64,000 bases of DNA from Pseudoalteromonas carrageenovora IAM 12662 (GTDB lineage Bacteria > Pseudomonadota > Gammaproteobacteria > Enterobacterales > Alteromonadaceae), in NCBI RefSeq assembly GCF_900239935.1, contig NZ_LT965928.1, positions 1,239,407 through 1,303,406 on the forward strand. Reading direction: 5' to 3'. Below the pieces are notes generated by a model. That model did not search any database, was not told where the DNA came from, and was given only the letters and a program-made list of their open reading frames with translations. Within the stretch, counting starts at the first letter, position 1. The number at the start of each line of letters is the position of its first letter. The position numbers and the translations under genes were made by a program. This document shows positions 16,292-26,172 of this stretch, piece by piece.

Positions 16292-19027
16292 ATGAAATTA
16301 AAACACTTCGCACTTTGCGCTATTGCAGCAGCAATTGTTGGTTGTGATACAGATTCAAACAACAATGACAACAACTTGGGCTCTATAGCTCTAACAGGAA
16401 CCCCCACAAGTGGGCAAACATTAACCGTAGCAGTGAGCGATCCTGATGGTATATCAGGCGAAGTTACTTATTATTGGTATGCAGATGGAGAAGCCATTGT
16501 TGGTGCTAATAGCGCATCATTCATGTTAACCGACGAGCAAATAGGTTTACCTATTACAGCGCAGGGTCTATATACAGATGATGGTGGAGTGAACGAATCT
16601 CATATTACCGACCCAACAGCTGATGTGGCAGCCATGCTGTTTCCTGCAAGTGTGACTATTTCTGGTGATGCGTTAGTTGGTTCGCAATTGACCGCAAGTG
16701 TTGTAGATGACAATGGTTTTGATAGCGACACGGTTGTTTATCAATGGTTTGCTGATGATATTGCAATTGCAGATGAAGTACTATCGACGCTTTTGCTAAC
16801 TGAGGCGCAATTTGCAAGTGTGATCACTGTTTCCGCTACATTTGAAGATGACCGCGGATTTTCAGAATCTCCAACATCATTGCCCACTCAAGCGGTTGAT
16901 AGAACAAATACACAAGGTGAAGTAACAATTAGTGGTACACCTACAATTGGCAATACACTAACAGCTCAAATTAATGATGCTGATGGGGCTTCAGGCACTA
17001 TCGCCTATCAGTGGTTTGCAGATGGTGAAACTATTAATAATGCAACGCAAATTACCTACGTAGTTGAAGAAGCATTACTAGGTAAAAAACTCACCGTTCA
17101 AGTTACTTACACCGACGATAATGGTTTCTCTGAAGATAATATGTCTGAAGAAACGATTGCTGTTTCAGCCGTTGCTGTTGATGAGGCGGGAAGTATTGCG
17201 ATTATGGGCGTTGCTCCTTACTTAGCGGGTAATGAACTAAGCGCACAAATCACAGATAACAATGGTATTGAAGAGTCTAACGTAACATACACATGGTCCG
17301 CCGACGGTGTTGAAATTACAGATACTAATAGCAAAACATTTACACCAACTAATTATGCAGGCGCTATTATTTCGGTGTCAGCTACTTATACCGATAATGA
17401 TGGCTTTACAAGTACAGTAACCCAATCACTTGATAGTGTGATTTACAGTCAAACTGTGAGCAACCCTGAAGCATTATTAGGAGCTATTAGTTCTGGATTA
17501 GCCGATGGTTCTGTTATCGGTTTAAATACCGGTGTATACGCAGATATGGATGCAATTTTACTCACTAGTGCAGTGACATTGCGAGCAGTAGAAGGGCAAG
17601 TGCCGGTAATTAGCGGAGAATTATGTGTACACGTGGCTGATGGGGTCGATGGCGCTGGTTTAGAAGGTCTTACATTTAAAAACATTGATACAAAAGCAGG
17701 CGAGTTTTGTGAATCTGAGGAATCTGCCGTTATTTATTCAGAAGGCGATAATTTTACCTTTTCGCACAACACAATGGATGGAGAAGAAGATACACTTAAT
17801 AACTCTGAATACCATTGGCTGATGATAAAAGGTCAAAGTGCATTAGTAGAGAGAAATACCTTCTCTAATCGAATTGTAGCCGAAAAAGGCTCTGTGATTA
17901 AAATGTCATCTTCAAGTTCAGATCACGTAATTCAATATAATTTATTTAGTGATAGTAACAATCCAAACTTTGGGCAATCAAGTTTATATTTAATTAATGC
18001 AGGTAGTACAACAGGCTCAGGCGCCGCTGACGACGCAAATTTTACTATTCAATACAACCGGATAGAAAATTTTGTAACGGGTCGTCGTTTAATGCGTGTG
18101 CAAACGTCTGGTGCAACTATAAAAGGCAATACAATTGTAAATGCTAATGGCGGTATATCACTTGAAGATGGTGGCTTTAATGCAGTTACAGACAACATAG
18201 TTATTCGTACCACTGATATAGAAAGCTCAAGTGATAGGCCCGCTGGCGTGATGATGACACCGCTTGGTCATACTGTCAGTAATAACTATATTGCGGGAAT
18301 TCGCTCTGGCAACAAAGAAGCGGGTGGCATTGTATTTACAGCTAACCCATTCTCTCAAGCCGATGGCGGTGTGCCAAACTCTGGTAACCAATCTGTATTA
18401 GACGCTGCGGGTGATTTCACATTAACGGTAACAAACAACACCGTATTAAACTCACAGCAACCCATCGTATTTAGTACTGAGATTGGCTCTAAAGCACCGA
18501 CAGGGGATTGTGATGAATTAACCGCAGAAAATGCCCCTGTTTTATATGGCTTAACTAAAAATGCCTTTGTTATTAACTTTAACGGGAACCTAATTGCTAA
18601 TGGCCTAGGTGAAGAAGCTGTAGAAGACGCCCCGACTCCTGAAAGTGCGTTTTCTTTAGGGCTATTCTATCCAAATAGGCTAGATAGCGACCATGCATTT
18701 GAATACGACTGTGATTTAATTAACCACGACAGCTCTGTATTTAGCAATAACTTTGGCTATATGGATAGTCGAGTTTCAGGTGATGACAGCGATGATTGGG
18801 TAGCCATTAGAAACCTTAACGGTAATGGGTCATTCGATACCGACGGGGCAATTGATCAAGACCCTGTAGCGAATGATAAAGAGGTACTTGAGTACGTAAC
18901 CGTAGCAAGTACGTTGATTGAAACTGATCCAGCAGGTGCGCAAGCTGTTGCTGGCGCTAAAGGGCTTCATTACATACAAACCAGCCAAGTGGGCGCAGGC
19001 TCAACATGGGTAATTCAAAACGATTAA
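16292..19027 (+). CDS. Ig-like repeat lipoprotein with catalytically degenerate PL6-like domain
   Basis: This 911-residue lipoprotein has the lipobox IVGC (Cys18), an Asn/Asp-rich linker, and four Ig-like repeats of about 85-90 residues (about 30-115, 118-205, 208-295, 298-385) with recurring YxWxADG and YTDDxGF motifs. A PL6-type beta-helix domain follows from about 388 to 800. Aligning it with the PL6 enzyme encoded at 5972, the catalytic Lys falls on Gln604 (RVQTSG) and the catalytic Arg on Glu625 (SLEDGG), again 21 residues apart. The acidic calcium ligands are also missing. I infer a surface alginate-binding protein or a lyase with changed chemistry. It has its own promoter region with the shared operator and its own terminator. 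Confidence 0.85.
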   Translation: MKLKHFALCAIAAAIVGCDTDSNNNDNNLGSIALTGTPTSGQTLTVAVSDPDGISGEVTYYWYADGEAIVGANSASFMLTDEQIGLPITAQGLYTDDGGVNESHITDPTADVAAMLFPASVTISGDALVGSQLTASVVDDNGFDSDTVVYQWFADDIAIADEVLSTLLLTEAQFASVITVSATFEDDRGFSESPTSLPTQAVDRTNTQGEVTISGTPTIGNTLTAQINDADGASGTIAYQWFADGETINNATQITYVVEEALLGKKLTVQVTYTDDNGFSEDNMSEETIAVSAVAVDEAGSIAIMGVAPYLAGNELSAQITDNNGIEESNVTYTWSADGVEITDTNSKTFTPTNYAGAIISVSATYTDNDGFTSTVTQSLDSVIYSQTVSNPEALLGAISSGLADGSVIGLNTGVYADMDAILLTSAVTLRAVEGQVPVISGELCVHVADGVDGAGLEGLTFKNIDTKAGEFCESEESAVIYSEGDNFTFSHNTMDGEEDTLNNSEYHWLMIKGQSALVERNTFSNRIVAEKGSVIKMSSSSSDHVIQYNLFSDSNNPNFGQSSLYLINAGSTTGSGAADDANFTIQYNRIENFVTGRRLMRVQTSGATIKGNTIVNANGGISLEDGGFNAVTDNIVIRTTDIESSSDRPAGVMMTPLGHTVSNNYIAGIRSGNKEAGGIVFTANPFSQADGGVPNSGNQSVLDAAGDFTLTVTNNTVLNSQQPIVFSTEIGSKAPTGDCDELTAENAPVLYGLTKNAFVINFNGNLIANGLGEEAVEDAPTPESAFSLGLFYPNRLDSDHAFEYDCDLINHDSSVFSNNFGYMDSRVSGDDSDDWVAIRNLNGNGSFDTDGAIDQDPVANDKEVLEYVTVASTLIETDPAGAQAVAGAKGLHYIQTSQVGAGSTWVIQND

Positions 19028-19045
19028 TAGCTTTCTAGTAAAGTA

Positions 19046-19069
19046 AAAAGCCCCATATGGGGCTTTTTT
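19046..19069 (+). terminator. terminator after the PL6-like lipoprotein
   Basis: The stem AAAAGCCCC / GGGGCTTTT closes the loop ATAT and continues into a T tract, 18 bases after the stop codon. Confidence 0.9.
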
Positions 19070-19148
19070 GCTTTTAGTGCTTTACTAACACACCTATGAA
19101 TAACAGTTTAAACCTATCTGACATGTCGGTAATGCAGGTTATCTTTAA

Positions 19149-19194
19149 TTGGTATACCTTATGGTAATATTTAAAGCTTAAATTGGTTGATCAT
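19149..19194 (+). promoter_or_regulatory. TTGGTNNACCAA-type sites upstream of the first TonB-dependent receptor
   Basis: The sites TTGGTATACCTT (19149-19160) and TTGGTTGATCAT (19183-19194) lie about 105 to 150 bases before the receptor start. They match the motif found upstream of dehR and the PL6-like lipoprotein gene and suggest the same regulator. Confidence 0.55.
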
Positions 19195-19299
19195 GTATAA
19201 GTGTTTGAGTATATTAAGGCCAGTAGACACATTATATATACAAAAGCATAACAAGCTAACACACTTAAATCACACAACAACAACCAGCGGAGAATTCAA

Positions 19300-22200
19300 A
19301 TGTCGTTGAAGTCAATAAAGAATAATAATTCTATAACAGGGCAGTTTGCATTAAGACCTGTTGCCAAATGGGTAAGAACAGCGGTCATAGCAGGTATGGC
19401 AACTTCTTGTGCATTTTCGGCAAGCGCACAACAAGAGCAGGGAAAAACGACAGAAGTTGAAGAAGACGTAGAAATTATAAGTGTTACAGGTACCCGTAGA
19501 ACAATACAGGATCAAATTGCTATAAAGCGAGAAGCAACTACGGTTGTTGATGGTTTATCATCAGAAGATATTGGTGACTTACCTGCACTCTCTATTGGTG
19601 AAGCACTAGAATCAATCACTGGTGCTGCATCGCACCGTGAAAACGGTGGAGCAACAGAGATCACTATCCGTGGTCTTGGTCCGTTTTTAAGTGCAACGCA
19701 CATTAACGGTCGTGAAGCTACAAATGGTAGTGGTGACCGTTCAGTTAATTTTTCACAATTCCCATCAGAGCTTGTTAAAAAAGTAGCAATTTATAAAACG
19801 CAAGATGCATCAATGATTGAAGGTGGTGTTGCAGGTGTTATTGCGCTTGAAACTGTAACGCCATTGGATTACGGCAAACAACGTGTATCGGGTGAAGTTA
19901 AGTTAAACTATAACCCTGATGAAGGTAATGTTGATAATTCACTACAAAGTGATATGGGTTACCGTGGTACATTTAGTTATGTTGATCAATATGAGTTTGA
20001 TAATGGCCAAGCAGTTGGTGTGTCTTTTGGTGTACAGCGCCAAGAGGTTAGCTCGCCTGAAGCAGAATACAGAAGTTCAAGCCCATCAGGTTCTTCGCTT
20101 TGGGCATGTTTAAATGACCCAACTAATACCAATGAAGGTTTTTACCGCAGTAGTGCAGGTGACTGTGAAGACCAAGTTAATGGCAGTAGCAACCAAGGTT
20201 ATAACACTGATATAGATCCTGAAACAGGCAAAGCAGTGAGCGATGGTAGCCCATACGCATGGACAGGCAGTAGCCGTAGTTACCGTCAAAACGAAACATC
20301 TGACGAACGTGACGCTGTATTTTTTGCACTGCAATACCAACCTTCAGCTGATTGGGATATCAACTTTGATACGCAAATATCTGACCGTACTCAACAAGAA
20401 GCACGTCATGACCTAATCTTTTTACAAAAACGTGCAACGCCAGGTGTAACGGGCCCGACTCTTGTTACAAATGATGTAGGCGGTATTTTACATTGGGAAG
20501 GTGAAGAACGTATTGAATCAGCCGGTGAGCAATTTTCACGTGAAGAGAATTATCAAGGGTATGGTTTAAATATTGAGCACAATGTAACAGACCGACTAAC
20601 AGTGAGCCTTGATTTAGCATACTCAAAAACTGATCGTGAAGAGCTGCAAATATCTAACCGTGGTAGAACCTCTGATCGTAACTATTTTACATGGGATATG
20701 GGCGATGAAATTCCTCATTTCACATTAACTGATTTTGATGTAACAGATATTTCTAACTTTACTGATAGTTTAAGAACACGCTTAGATCGTGAAAACGTTC
20801 GCGAAAATGTTATTAAATCAGCGCGCTTAGATTTTGATTATGAATTAGATAGTGGCATGTTCACTAAAATTGAAGGTGGTATCAGAACATCTGAGCTTTC
20901 TTTCATACAATTTGGTGGTACTGGAAACGGTGGTAATGGCTCAAGAGTTGAGTACACAATAGGCGATGATACGGCACTTGAAATTCTTCAAGGTTGTCAA
21001 AGTGACTTCCCTGAATCAGGCTTTTTATCAAGCGTGTCTGATGGTGATATCGTAACTAATGTTGATAGTGACGGTAACGTAATTGCTAGCGGTACAGGTT
21101 CATCATGGGCGACGTACGATAATGTGTGTTTTTCTCAAGCAGTTGCTGCAACAGATTCTGATTACAACGGTGAGTTTGGCTACCCAGACGTAGAATACCA
21201 AAATACGGGTACTGTTGATGTAACTGAAAAGACAACTTCTGCTTATTTAATGGCTAGTTACGATACAGAAATGTTTGGTAAGTTTATTCGTGGTAACTTT
21301 GGTCTTCGTATAGTTGATACTGAAGTAACCTCAGTTGGCTTCAGAACAGATTACTCTATCGGTACTGATGCAGACACAGGATTTCTTAAACTAGTATCAG
21401 ATCCAACAACACTTGATAAAATAGAAAGCGGATCAAGCTATACAAAATACCTACCAAGCTTTAACCTAGTTGTGGATTACAGCGAAGATATACTAATGCG
21501 TGCAGGTATCTACCGTGGTATGTCTCGTGCAGACCCTTCAGATTTGAGCTATAACCGTCAATTTTCAACAAATAGTAATGATGATGGTGCAGCTACGTCA
21601 CTTTCTGATTTATTAGTTGGTGTTAATGGTTCGGGCAACCCATCAACGCAACCTTTAATGTCATGGAACTACGATGCGGCAGTTGAATGGTATCCTAACG
21701 AAGACTCTATTGTAGCGTTAAGCCTTTACTATAAGCAGTTCCAAGGTGGTTTTGAGCAACAGACTGTTCTAGAAGAATTTACTATAGACGGGGAAACGGT
21801 ATCTCTGCCTATTACTAACTCTGTTACATCAGACGATGAAAGCGAAATAGTAGGCCTTGAAGCATCGTTTTCATACCGTTGGGACAATGGACTTGGTATG
21901 AAGTTTGGTTATAACTTCGCAGATACTGACTTTGAATTTGAAGACAGTCTTTATGGTGACACGTTCACGACTGACTTAGACGGTAATACAACGCAATTAA
22001 CGCAAGGTATTGTTGAGTCTGGTTCAGTTCCTGGTTTCTCTAAGCATGTATTTAGTAGCCAACTTTACTACCAAATTGGCGACTTCGATACTGCAGTTAT
22101 TTACAAATACCGTAGTGAGTATTTCCAACCTTATACAAGCAATGGCACACGCTTACGTTATGTTGATGCTGTAGGTGTATGGGAAATGCGCGCATCGTAT

Positions 22201-22347
22201 AAAATTAATAAACACTTTAGAATCAAAGCTGAAGCAATTAACTTGTTCAGTGCACCTAAATCACAAGATTTCTTTGTGGAAGATAACTTAGGTGAAGTAA
22301 ATGATTACGGCCCACGCCTATTCTTAGGTATGAGTTTTAAGCTTTAG
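19300..22347 (+). CDS. TonB-dependent receptor, probable alginate oligosaccharide uptake
   Basis: This 1015-residue outer-membrane receptor has a signal sequence with an unusually long N-terminal extension (hydrophobic core about 27-40, cleavage near SASAQ). It has a TonB-box-like EIISVTGT at about 58-65 and a plug domain with IRGLGPF and GGVAGVIALET. The C-terminal barrel ends in an aromatic-rich strand (RLFLGMSFKL). It belongs to the large polysaccharide-type receptors common in Alteromonadales and Xanthomonadales. Location and the shared operator indicate import of alginate oligomers across the outer membrane, powered by TonB. It is monocistronic, with an unusually long perfect terminator hairpin. 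The ligand is inferred from context. Confidence 0.88.
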   Translation: MSLKSIKNNNSITGQFALRPVAKWVRTAVIAGMATSCAFSASAQQEQGKTTEVEEDVEIISVTGTRRTIQDQIAIKREATTVVDGLSSEDIGDLPALSIGEALESITGAASHRENGGATEITIRGLGPFLSATHINGREATNGSGDRSVNFSQFPSELVKKVAIYKTQDASMIEGGVAGVIALETVTPLDYGKQRVSGEVKLNYNPDEGNVDNSLQSDMGYRGTFSYVDQYEFDNGQAVGVSFGVQRQEVSSPEAEYRSSSPSGSSLWACLNDPTNTNEGFYRSSAGDCEDQVNGSSNQGYNTDIDPETGKAVSDGSPYAWTGSSRSYRQNETSDERDAVFFALQYQPSADWDINFDTQISDRTQQEARHDLIFLQKRATPGVTGPTLVTNDVGGILHWEGEERIESAGEQFSREENYQGYGLNIEHNVTDRLTVSLDLAYSKTDREELQISNRGRTSDRNYFTWDMGDEIPHFTLTDFDVTDISNFTDSLRTRLDRENVRENVIKSARLDFDYELDSGMFTKIEGGIRTSELSFIQFGGTGNGGNGSRVEYTIGDDTALEILQGCQSDFPESGFLSSVSDGDIVTNVDSDGNVIASGTGSSWATYDNVCFSQAVAATDSDYNGEFGYPDVEYQNTGTVDVTEKTTSAYLMASYDTEMFGKFIRGNFGLRIVDTEVTSVGFRTDYSIGTDADTGFLKLVSDPTTLDKIESGSSYTKYLPSFNLVVDYSEDILMRAGIYRGMSRADPSDLSYNRQFSTNSNDDGAATSLSDLLVGVNGSGNPSTQPLMSWNYDAAVEWYPNEDSIVALSLYYKQFQGGFEQQTVLEEFTIDGETVSLPITNSVTSDDESEIVGLEASFSYRWDNGLGMKFGYNFADTDFEFEDSLYGDTFTTDLDGNTTQLTQGIVESGSVPGFSKHVFSSQLYYQIGDFDTAVIYKYRSEYFQPYTSNGTRLRYVDAVGVWEMRASYKINKHFRIKAEAINLFSAPKSQDFFVEDNLGEVNDYGPRLFLGMSFKL

Positions 22348-22356
22348 TAAATGGCT

Positions 22357-22410
22357 AAATTGCAGGCATTAAAAAAGGCGGTTTACCGCCTTTTTTAATG
22401 CCTGCAATTT
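22357..22410. terminator. 25-bp perfect hairpin terminator
   Basis: Arms 22357-22381 and 22386-22410 are perfectly complementary over 25 bases around the loop TTTA. The stem includes A6/T6 tracts next to the GGCGG/CCGCC core, so the core is an ordinary terminator extended by a perfect outer stem. It begins nine bases after the stop codon. The symmetry makes it usable from both sides. Confidence 0.88.
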
Positions 22411-23143
22411 AAACTAGTTTTAACTACCGCGCGCTTATAAGTAAATCGCAATACCAAGTCACTTTTATCCTCCATTACTTAAGCTTGAGCATCCCCCCGT
22501 GTAAAACACGCCCTAAATACTCTCGATTTAAACCAGTGAAGTTTTACAGTCTTTTATTTTCAACACCCTAAACTTTGGTAATAAACCTATCTCAAGCGGA
22601 TTCTAGACGGTCATTGTGCTTATTTGAATGAGCGCTGCTTTTAACGTTTAAATTTTTAATGATGGCTTTATGCTAAGAAGAATTTATATAAATTTCATCG
22701 GGCAGAAAGGGTACATTTTTAAGCTGCACAGAGGTTATATAAAAAGATTTGTATGATAATGCACAAGCTTGGTTAACCAATTTTATGCGTTTATTTAATG
22801 AGCAGAAAGATTTTTATAGTTATTTTATATTTTATTTAAGGCTACTAATAATAAGAGTTTAAGCCTTCCCGAGTGGCTATTAAATATTTTTAGCTTTCTA
22901 ATTTTTATTTAAAAACATGTGTTTAGATTGTTTTTTGACCTGCCTTTTCTTTTATTAAAAACGACTGTATTTTATTTGGTAAGTTAGGTTTGGCGTAATA
23001 TGAAAAAATCTAACTTACCAGTGGGTTGACCTTTTTGTGATTTGGTGTAAATATTGAGTTAATGATTTGTAATATATAAAGGCTTTACCAAAGATAAGCG
23101 TAGCGAGTTAAACATAGCATTTCACACACACAGGAAAAAAACT
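22411..23143 (+). promoter_or_regulatory. control region of the second TonB-dependent receptor
   Basis: This stretch of more than 700 bp has no gene. It contains the only perfect TTGGTTAACCAA palindrome in the window (22769-22780) and TGGGTTGACCTT at 23022-23033. Just upstream of the second site are two 11-base arms, TGGTAAGTTAG (22977-22987) and CTAACTTACCA (23010-23020), forming a perfect inverted repeat 22 bases apart. The region between 22411 and 22760 is AT-rich with no feature I can support. Confidence 0.6.
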
Positions 23144-26104
23144 ATGAGTCACAAGTTATCTAAAATTACTCTGGCGGTTATATCTGCCACTGCACTGAAT
23201 TTTTCTTTGTCAACACAGGCACAAGAAGCTCAACCACAAGCAAAAGATGATCTTGAAGTCATTGAAGTTTCGGGGATCCGCCAATCATTAACTAATGCCC
23301 TTGCTGAAAAGCGTTCGGCAGACAGCCTAGTAGAAATTATCCAATCAGAAGATATTGGTAAACTACCTGATCAAAACTTAGCAGAAGTACTAGAAAACGT
23401 AACTGGTATACAAATTACACGCCAAGCAGGTGTGGGTACCGGTGTACAAATTCGTGGTACAGATGCAAACCGTACTGAAATAAACAGGGTATCTACAGTG
23501 GGCTCTGGCTCAGGTCGTAGTGGTATTAGCTTTGAAGATGTTTCTGCATCAATTATATCAAGTTTGGAAGTTATCAAGTCTCCAGAGGCTAAAACCATTG
23601 AAGGTTCTGTGGGTGGCACAATCAACCTTAAAACAATTCGTCCACTTCATTTAGGTGAGCAATTAGCCACTATTAGAGTACAAGGCGAAAATAGCAGCCT
23701 AAGTACAGACAGTGGTTTACAGCCTCGTTTTTCCGGTACGTTTGCTGATAACTGGGAAACTGATGATTACGGTAAATTTGGTGTACTGATAAGTGGCAGC
23801 TACGCAGAGCAAGACGTAACGGCATTTCGCCCACGTGCAGATAGAGATAACGTTATTACTTCTGATAGTGGTGTAGCCAGTGCACAGTCGTTTGACTATT
23901 TACCAATTCAATTTTTTGTTCAAGATTATGATAACTACGAATACGAAACTAAAAACTTTGTAGGTACTATTGAATGGGCACCAAACGATAACACTAAATT
24001 TTATTTTGACGCGGTGGTAAACGATCAAGAGCGTCGTCAAGAAAGCTCACGTGTTCAAGCTTCTGGTGTAAGTGCACTTAATGATATTTCTGTTCCAGAC
24101 GCTTTTGAAACTGTTAACTTAGGCTCACTTGGCGGAACTAACTTGGGTTCGATTCAAGCAGCACTTCGTGGTGTTATTCCTGTAAATTTAGATAACGATG
24201 ATGACGATCCAAATCTTCGTTTTTCAAGCGATACAAACTCGCGTGTTACCGACAGCGATATATTTAGATTAGGTGGTGAATGGCAAGGTGATAAATGGTT
24301 TGTAAGTGCTGAAATTGCATCATCATCTTCAGACACAACAACACCTAGCTTTAATACAACACTTAACTTTATTAATCCTAATGCGCCACTAGACGCTGGT
24401 GGCGGCAATGATAATAGTGTGCCATTTGAGTACGATTTATCAGGCGGTGCACTCGCTTTTGGTATTGCACAAGGGGCAGAATACGCACCTACGGTTGAGC
24501 AATTACTAGACCCTGCAAACGTAGTACTGCGTGATGTAAATATTGGCCAAGATACGGTTGAAAACTCAGAAGATGCGTTTCGTATCGACTCAACTTATTA
24601 CACAGATTCAATTATAACCTCTGTTGATTTTGGTTACCGTTACAGTAAATCACAAAGTAAGCAAAACGAAATTACATCAAGCGTTGGCCTAAGAACAATG
24701 GCAGATAGCCCAACAGGTGATTTATTTGCAGATTTATTAGTAGCTGGCCCAGATAACTTTAATGAAGCTGATGGGCGTTCTTTATACATTGCTGACTTTT
24801 TATTAATTGACCCAGAGCTTGTTGCATCAGACCCTGATGCTGTACTTGAAACATTACAAAACGCCATGACTGCTCATGGTTCAAGCAAAACATTAAATGC
24901 GCCAACATCAAGCTCTGCAGGCTTTTTTGATATAGAAGAAGTTACGCATGCATTTTACGCGCAAGCTAACTTTGAATACGAAATGATTCGCGGTAACTTT
25001 GGTGTGCGTTACATCCAAACAGACGTTGAGTCTACTGGTAACTCGATAACACAAGATGGCAGTGGTAATGAGCTTGTAACTCGTATTACTAATGAATCAG
25101 ACTATGACTTTATTTTACCACGATTAAACCTAGTAGCTGATGTATCAGAAGATGTGCTTGTACGCTTTGGTGTAGGTAAAGATATCCGTCGTCCAGATTA
25201 CAATGACTTATCTACTTCTGTTACTTATAGTACCAGCCCTAATGACGAAGTTGAGTTTGGTAACCCTGCATTAAAACCTGAAGAAGTGTTGTCATATGAC
25301 CTATCGGCAGAATGGTACTTTGCAGAAGCAAGTGTATTTAGTGTTGGTATATTCCATAAAACACGTAAAGAATTGCATGTTAATCAGTTAACGTCGCCAG
25401 TAGAGGACCCAGTTACAGGTTACCGCGATTTAACAGACCCATGTGAAGGCGGCGGCATATTTAATCCAATTGCAGACATTAACGTATTTGGCCCTGAAAA
25501 CGGCCGTGGTGTGTGTGTTGGTACAGAAACAAAAGTTAACGACAGCGGCGAAACAACTCAAAAAGGTATTGAGTTTGCGTTCCAGTATGACCTTGCAGGC
25601 TTTGAGAAAGACTTAGGTTGGGCCTCTGGTTTTGGTGTGTTAGCTAACTACATTATTCAAGAGTTCTCGGGTGGTGAAACAGTAAACACAGCAACTTCAA
25701 GAGCAGGTAATGTATTTGCAGCAAGCACAGGTACACCTGGTATTGAAGTAAGCGAAATTCAAGGGTTATTAAATCTATCTGAAAACGCATATAACTTTAC
25801 CCTATACTACGAAAAGTATGGTTTATCAGCGCGTATGCGTTACACATGGCGCGAAGGTTACCGCTCAAACGACTTTGGTAGTACGTCTAGCTTCCCTTGG
25901 GGTTTCCCTGTGGTTCAAGAAGACCGTGGACAGCTTAATGCAAGTATTAGCTACGATGTGAACGAGCAGCTAAATATTGGCTTAGAAGCTGTAAACATTA
26001 CTGAGTCTGAAATTAGCCAGTCTTGTGTAAACGAAAGTGCATTATTGTGTTTCCAAGGTCTAACAGACCGTCGTATAACACTAGGTGCTAGCTACCGTTT
26101 TTAA
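23144..26104 (+). CDS. TonB-dependent receptor, probable alginate oligosaccharide uptake
   Basis: This 986-residue outer-membrane receptor has a signal peptide of about 26 residues (cleavage after STQA), a TonB-box-like LEVIEVSGIR at 37-46 and a plug domain with QIRGTDANRTEINR and GSVGGTINLKT. The 22-stranded barrel region ends in the classical terminal Phe (RITLGASYRF). It is the second large receptor of the locus and is clearly different in sequence from the first. Having two receptors may allow uptake of different oligomer sizes or compositions. The start follows ACAGGA. Regulation probably uses the operator palindrome and inverted repeat upstream. Confidence 0.88.
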   Translation: MSHKLSKITLAVISATALNFSLSTQAQEAQPQAKDDLEVIEVSGIRQSLTNALAEKRSADSLVEIIQSEDIGKLPDQNLAEVLENVTGIQITRQAGVGTGVQIRGTDANRTEINRVSTVGSGSGRSGISFEDVSASIISSLEVIKSPEAKTIEGSVGGTINLKTIRPLHLGEQLATIRVQGENSSLSTDSGLQPRFSGTFADNWETDDYGKFGVLISGSYAEQDVTAFRPRADRDNVITSDSGVASAQSFDYLPIQFFVQDYDNYEYETKNFVGTIEWAPNDNTKFYFDAVVNDQERRQESSRVQASGVSALNDISVPDAFETVNLGSLGGTNLGSIQAALRGVIPVNLDNDDDDPNLRFSSDTNSRVTDSDIFRLGGEWQGDKWFVSAEIASSSSDTTTPSFNTTLNFINPNAPLDAGGGNDNSVPFEYDLSGGALAFGIAQGAEYAPTVEQLLDPANVVLRDVNIGQDTVENSEDAFRIDSTYYTDSIITSVDFGYRYSKSQSKQNEITSSVGLRTMADSPTGDLFADLLVAGPDNFNEADGRSLYIADFLLIDPELVASDPDAVLETLQNAMTAHGSSKTLNAPTSSSAGFFDIEEVTHAFYAQANFEYEMIRGNFGVRYIQTDVESTGNSITQDGSGNELVTRITNESDYDFILPRLNLVADVSEDVLVRFGVGKDIRRPDYNDLSTSVTYSTSPNDEVEFGNPALKPEEVLSYDLSAEWYFAEASVFSVGIFHKTRKELHVNQLTSPVEDPVTGYRDLTDPCEGGGIFNPIADINVFGPENGRGVCVGTETKVNDSGETTQKGIEFAFQYDLAGFEKDLGWASGFGVLANYIIQEFSGGETVNTATSRAGNVFAASTGTPGIEVSEIQGLLNLSENAYNFTLYYEKYGLSARMRYTWREGYRSNDFGSTSSFPWGFPVVQEDRGQLNASISYDVNEQLNIGLEAVNITESEISQSCVNESALLCFQGLTDRRITLGASYRF

Positions 26105-26142
26105 AAAGTAAAAATTGAGAGTGTGTTGCCTGTACGGGCAGT

Positions 26143-26172
26143 AAAAGCAAGCCGCATGGCTTGCTTTTTTTT
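26143..26172 (+). terminator. terminator after the second TonB-dependent receptor
   Basis: An 11-base stem AAAAGCAAGCC / GGCTTGCTTTT closes the loop GCAT and is followed by a T tract, 38 bases after the stop codon. Confidence 0.9.
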
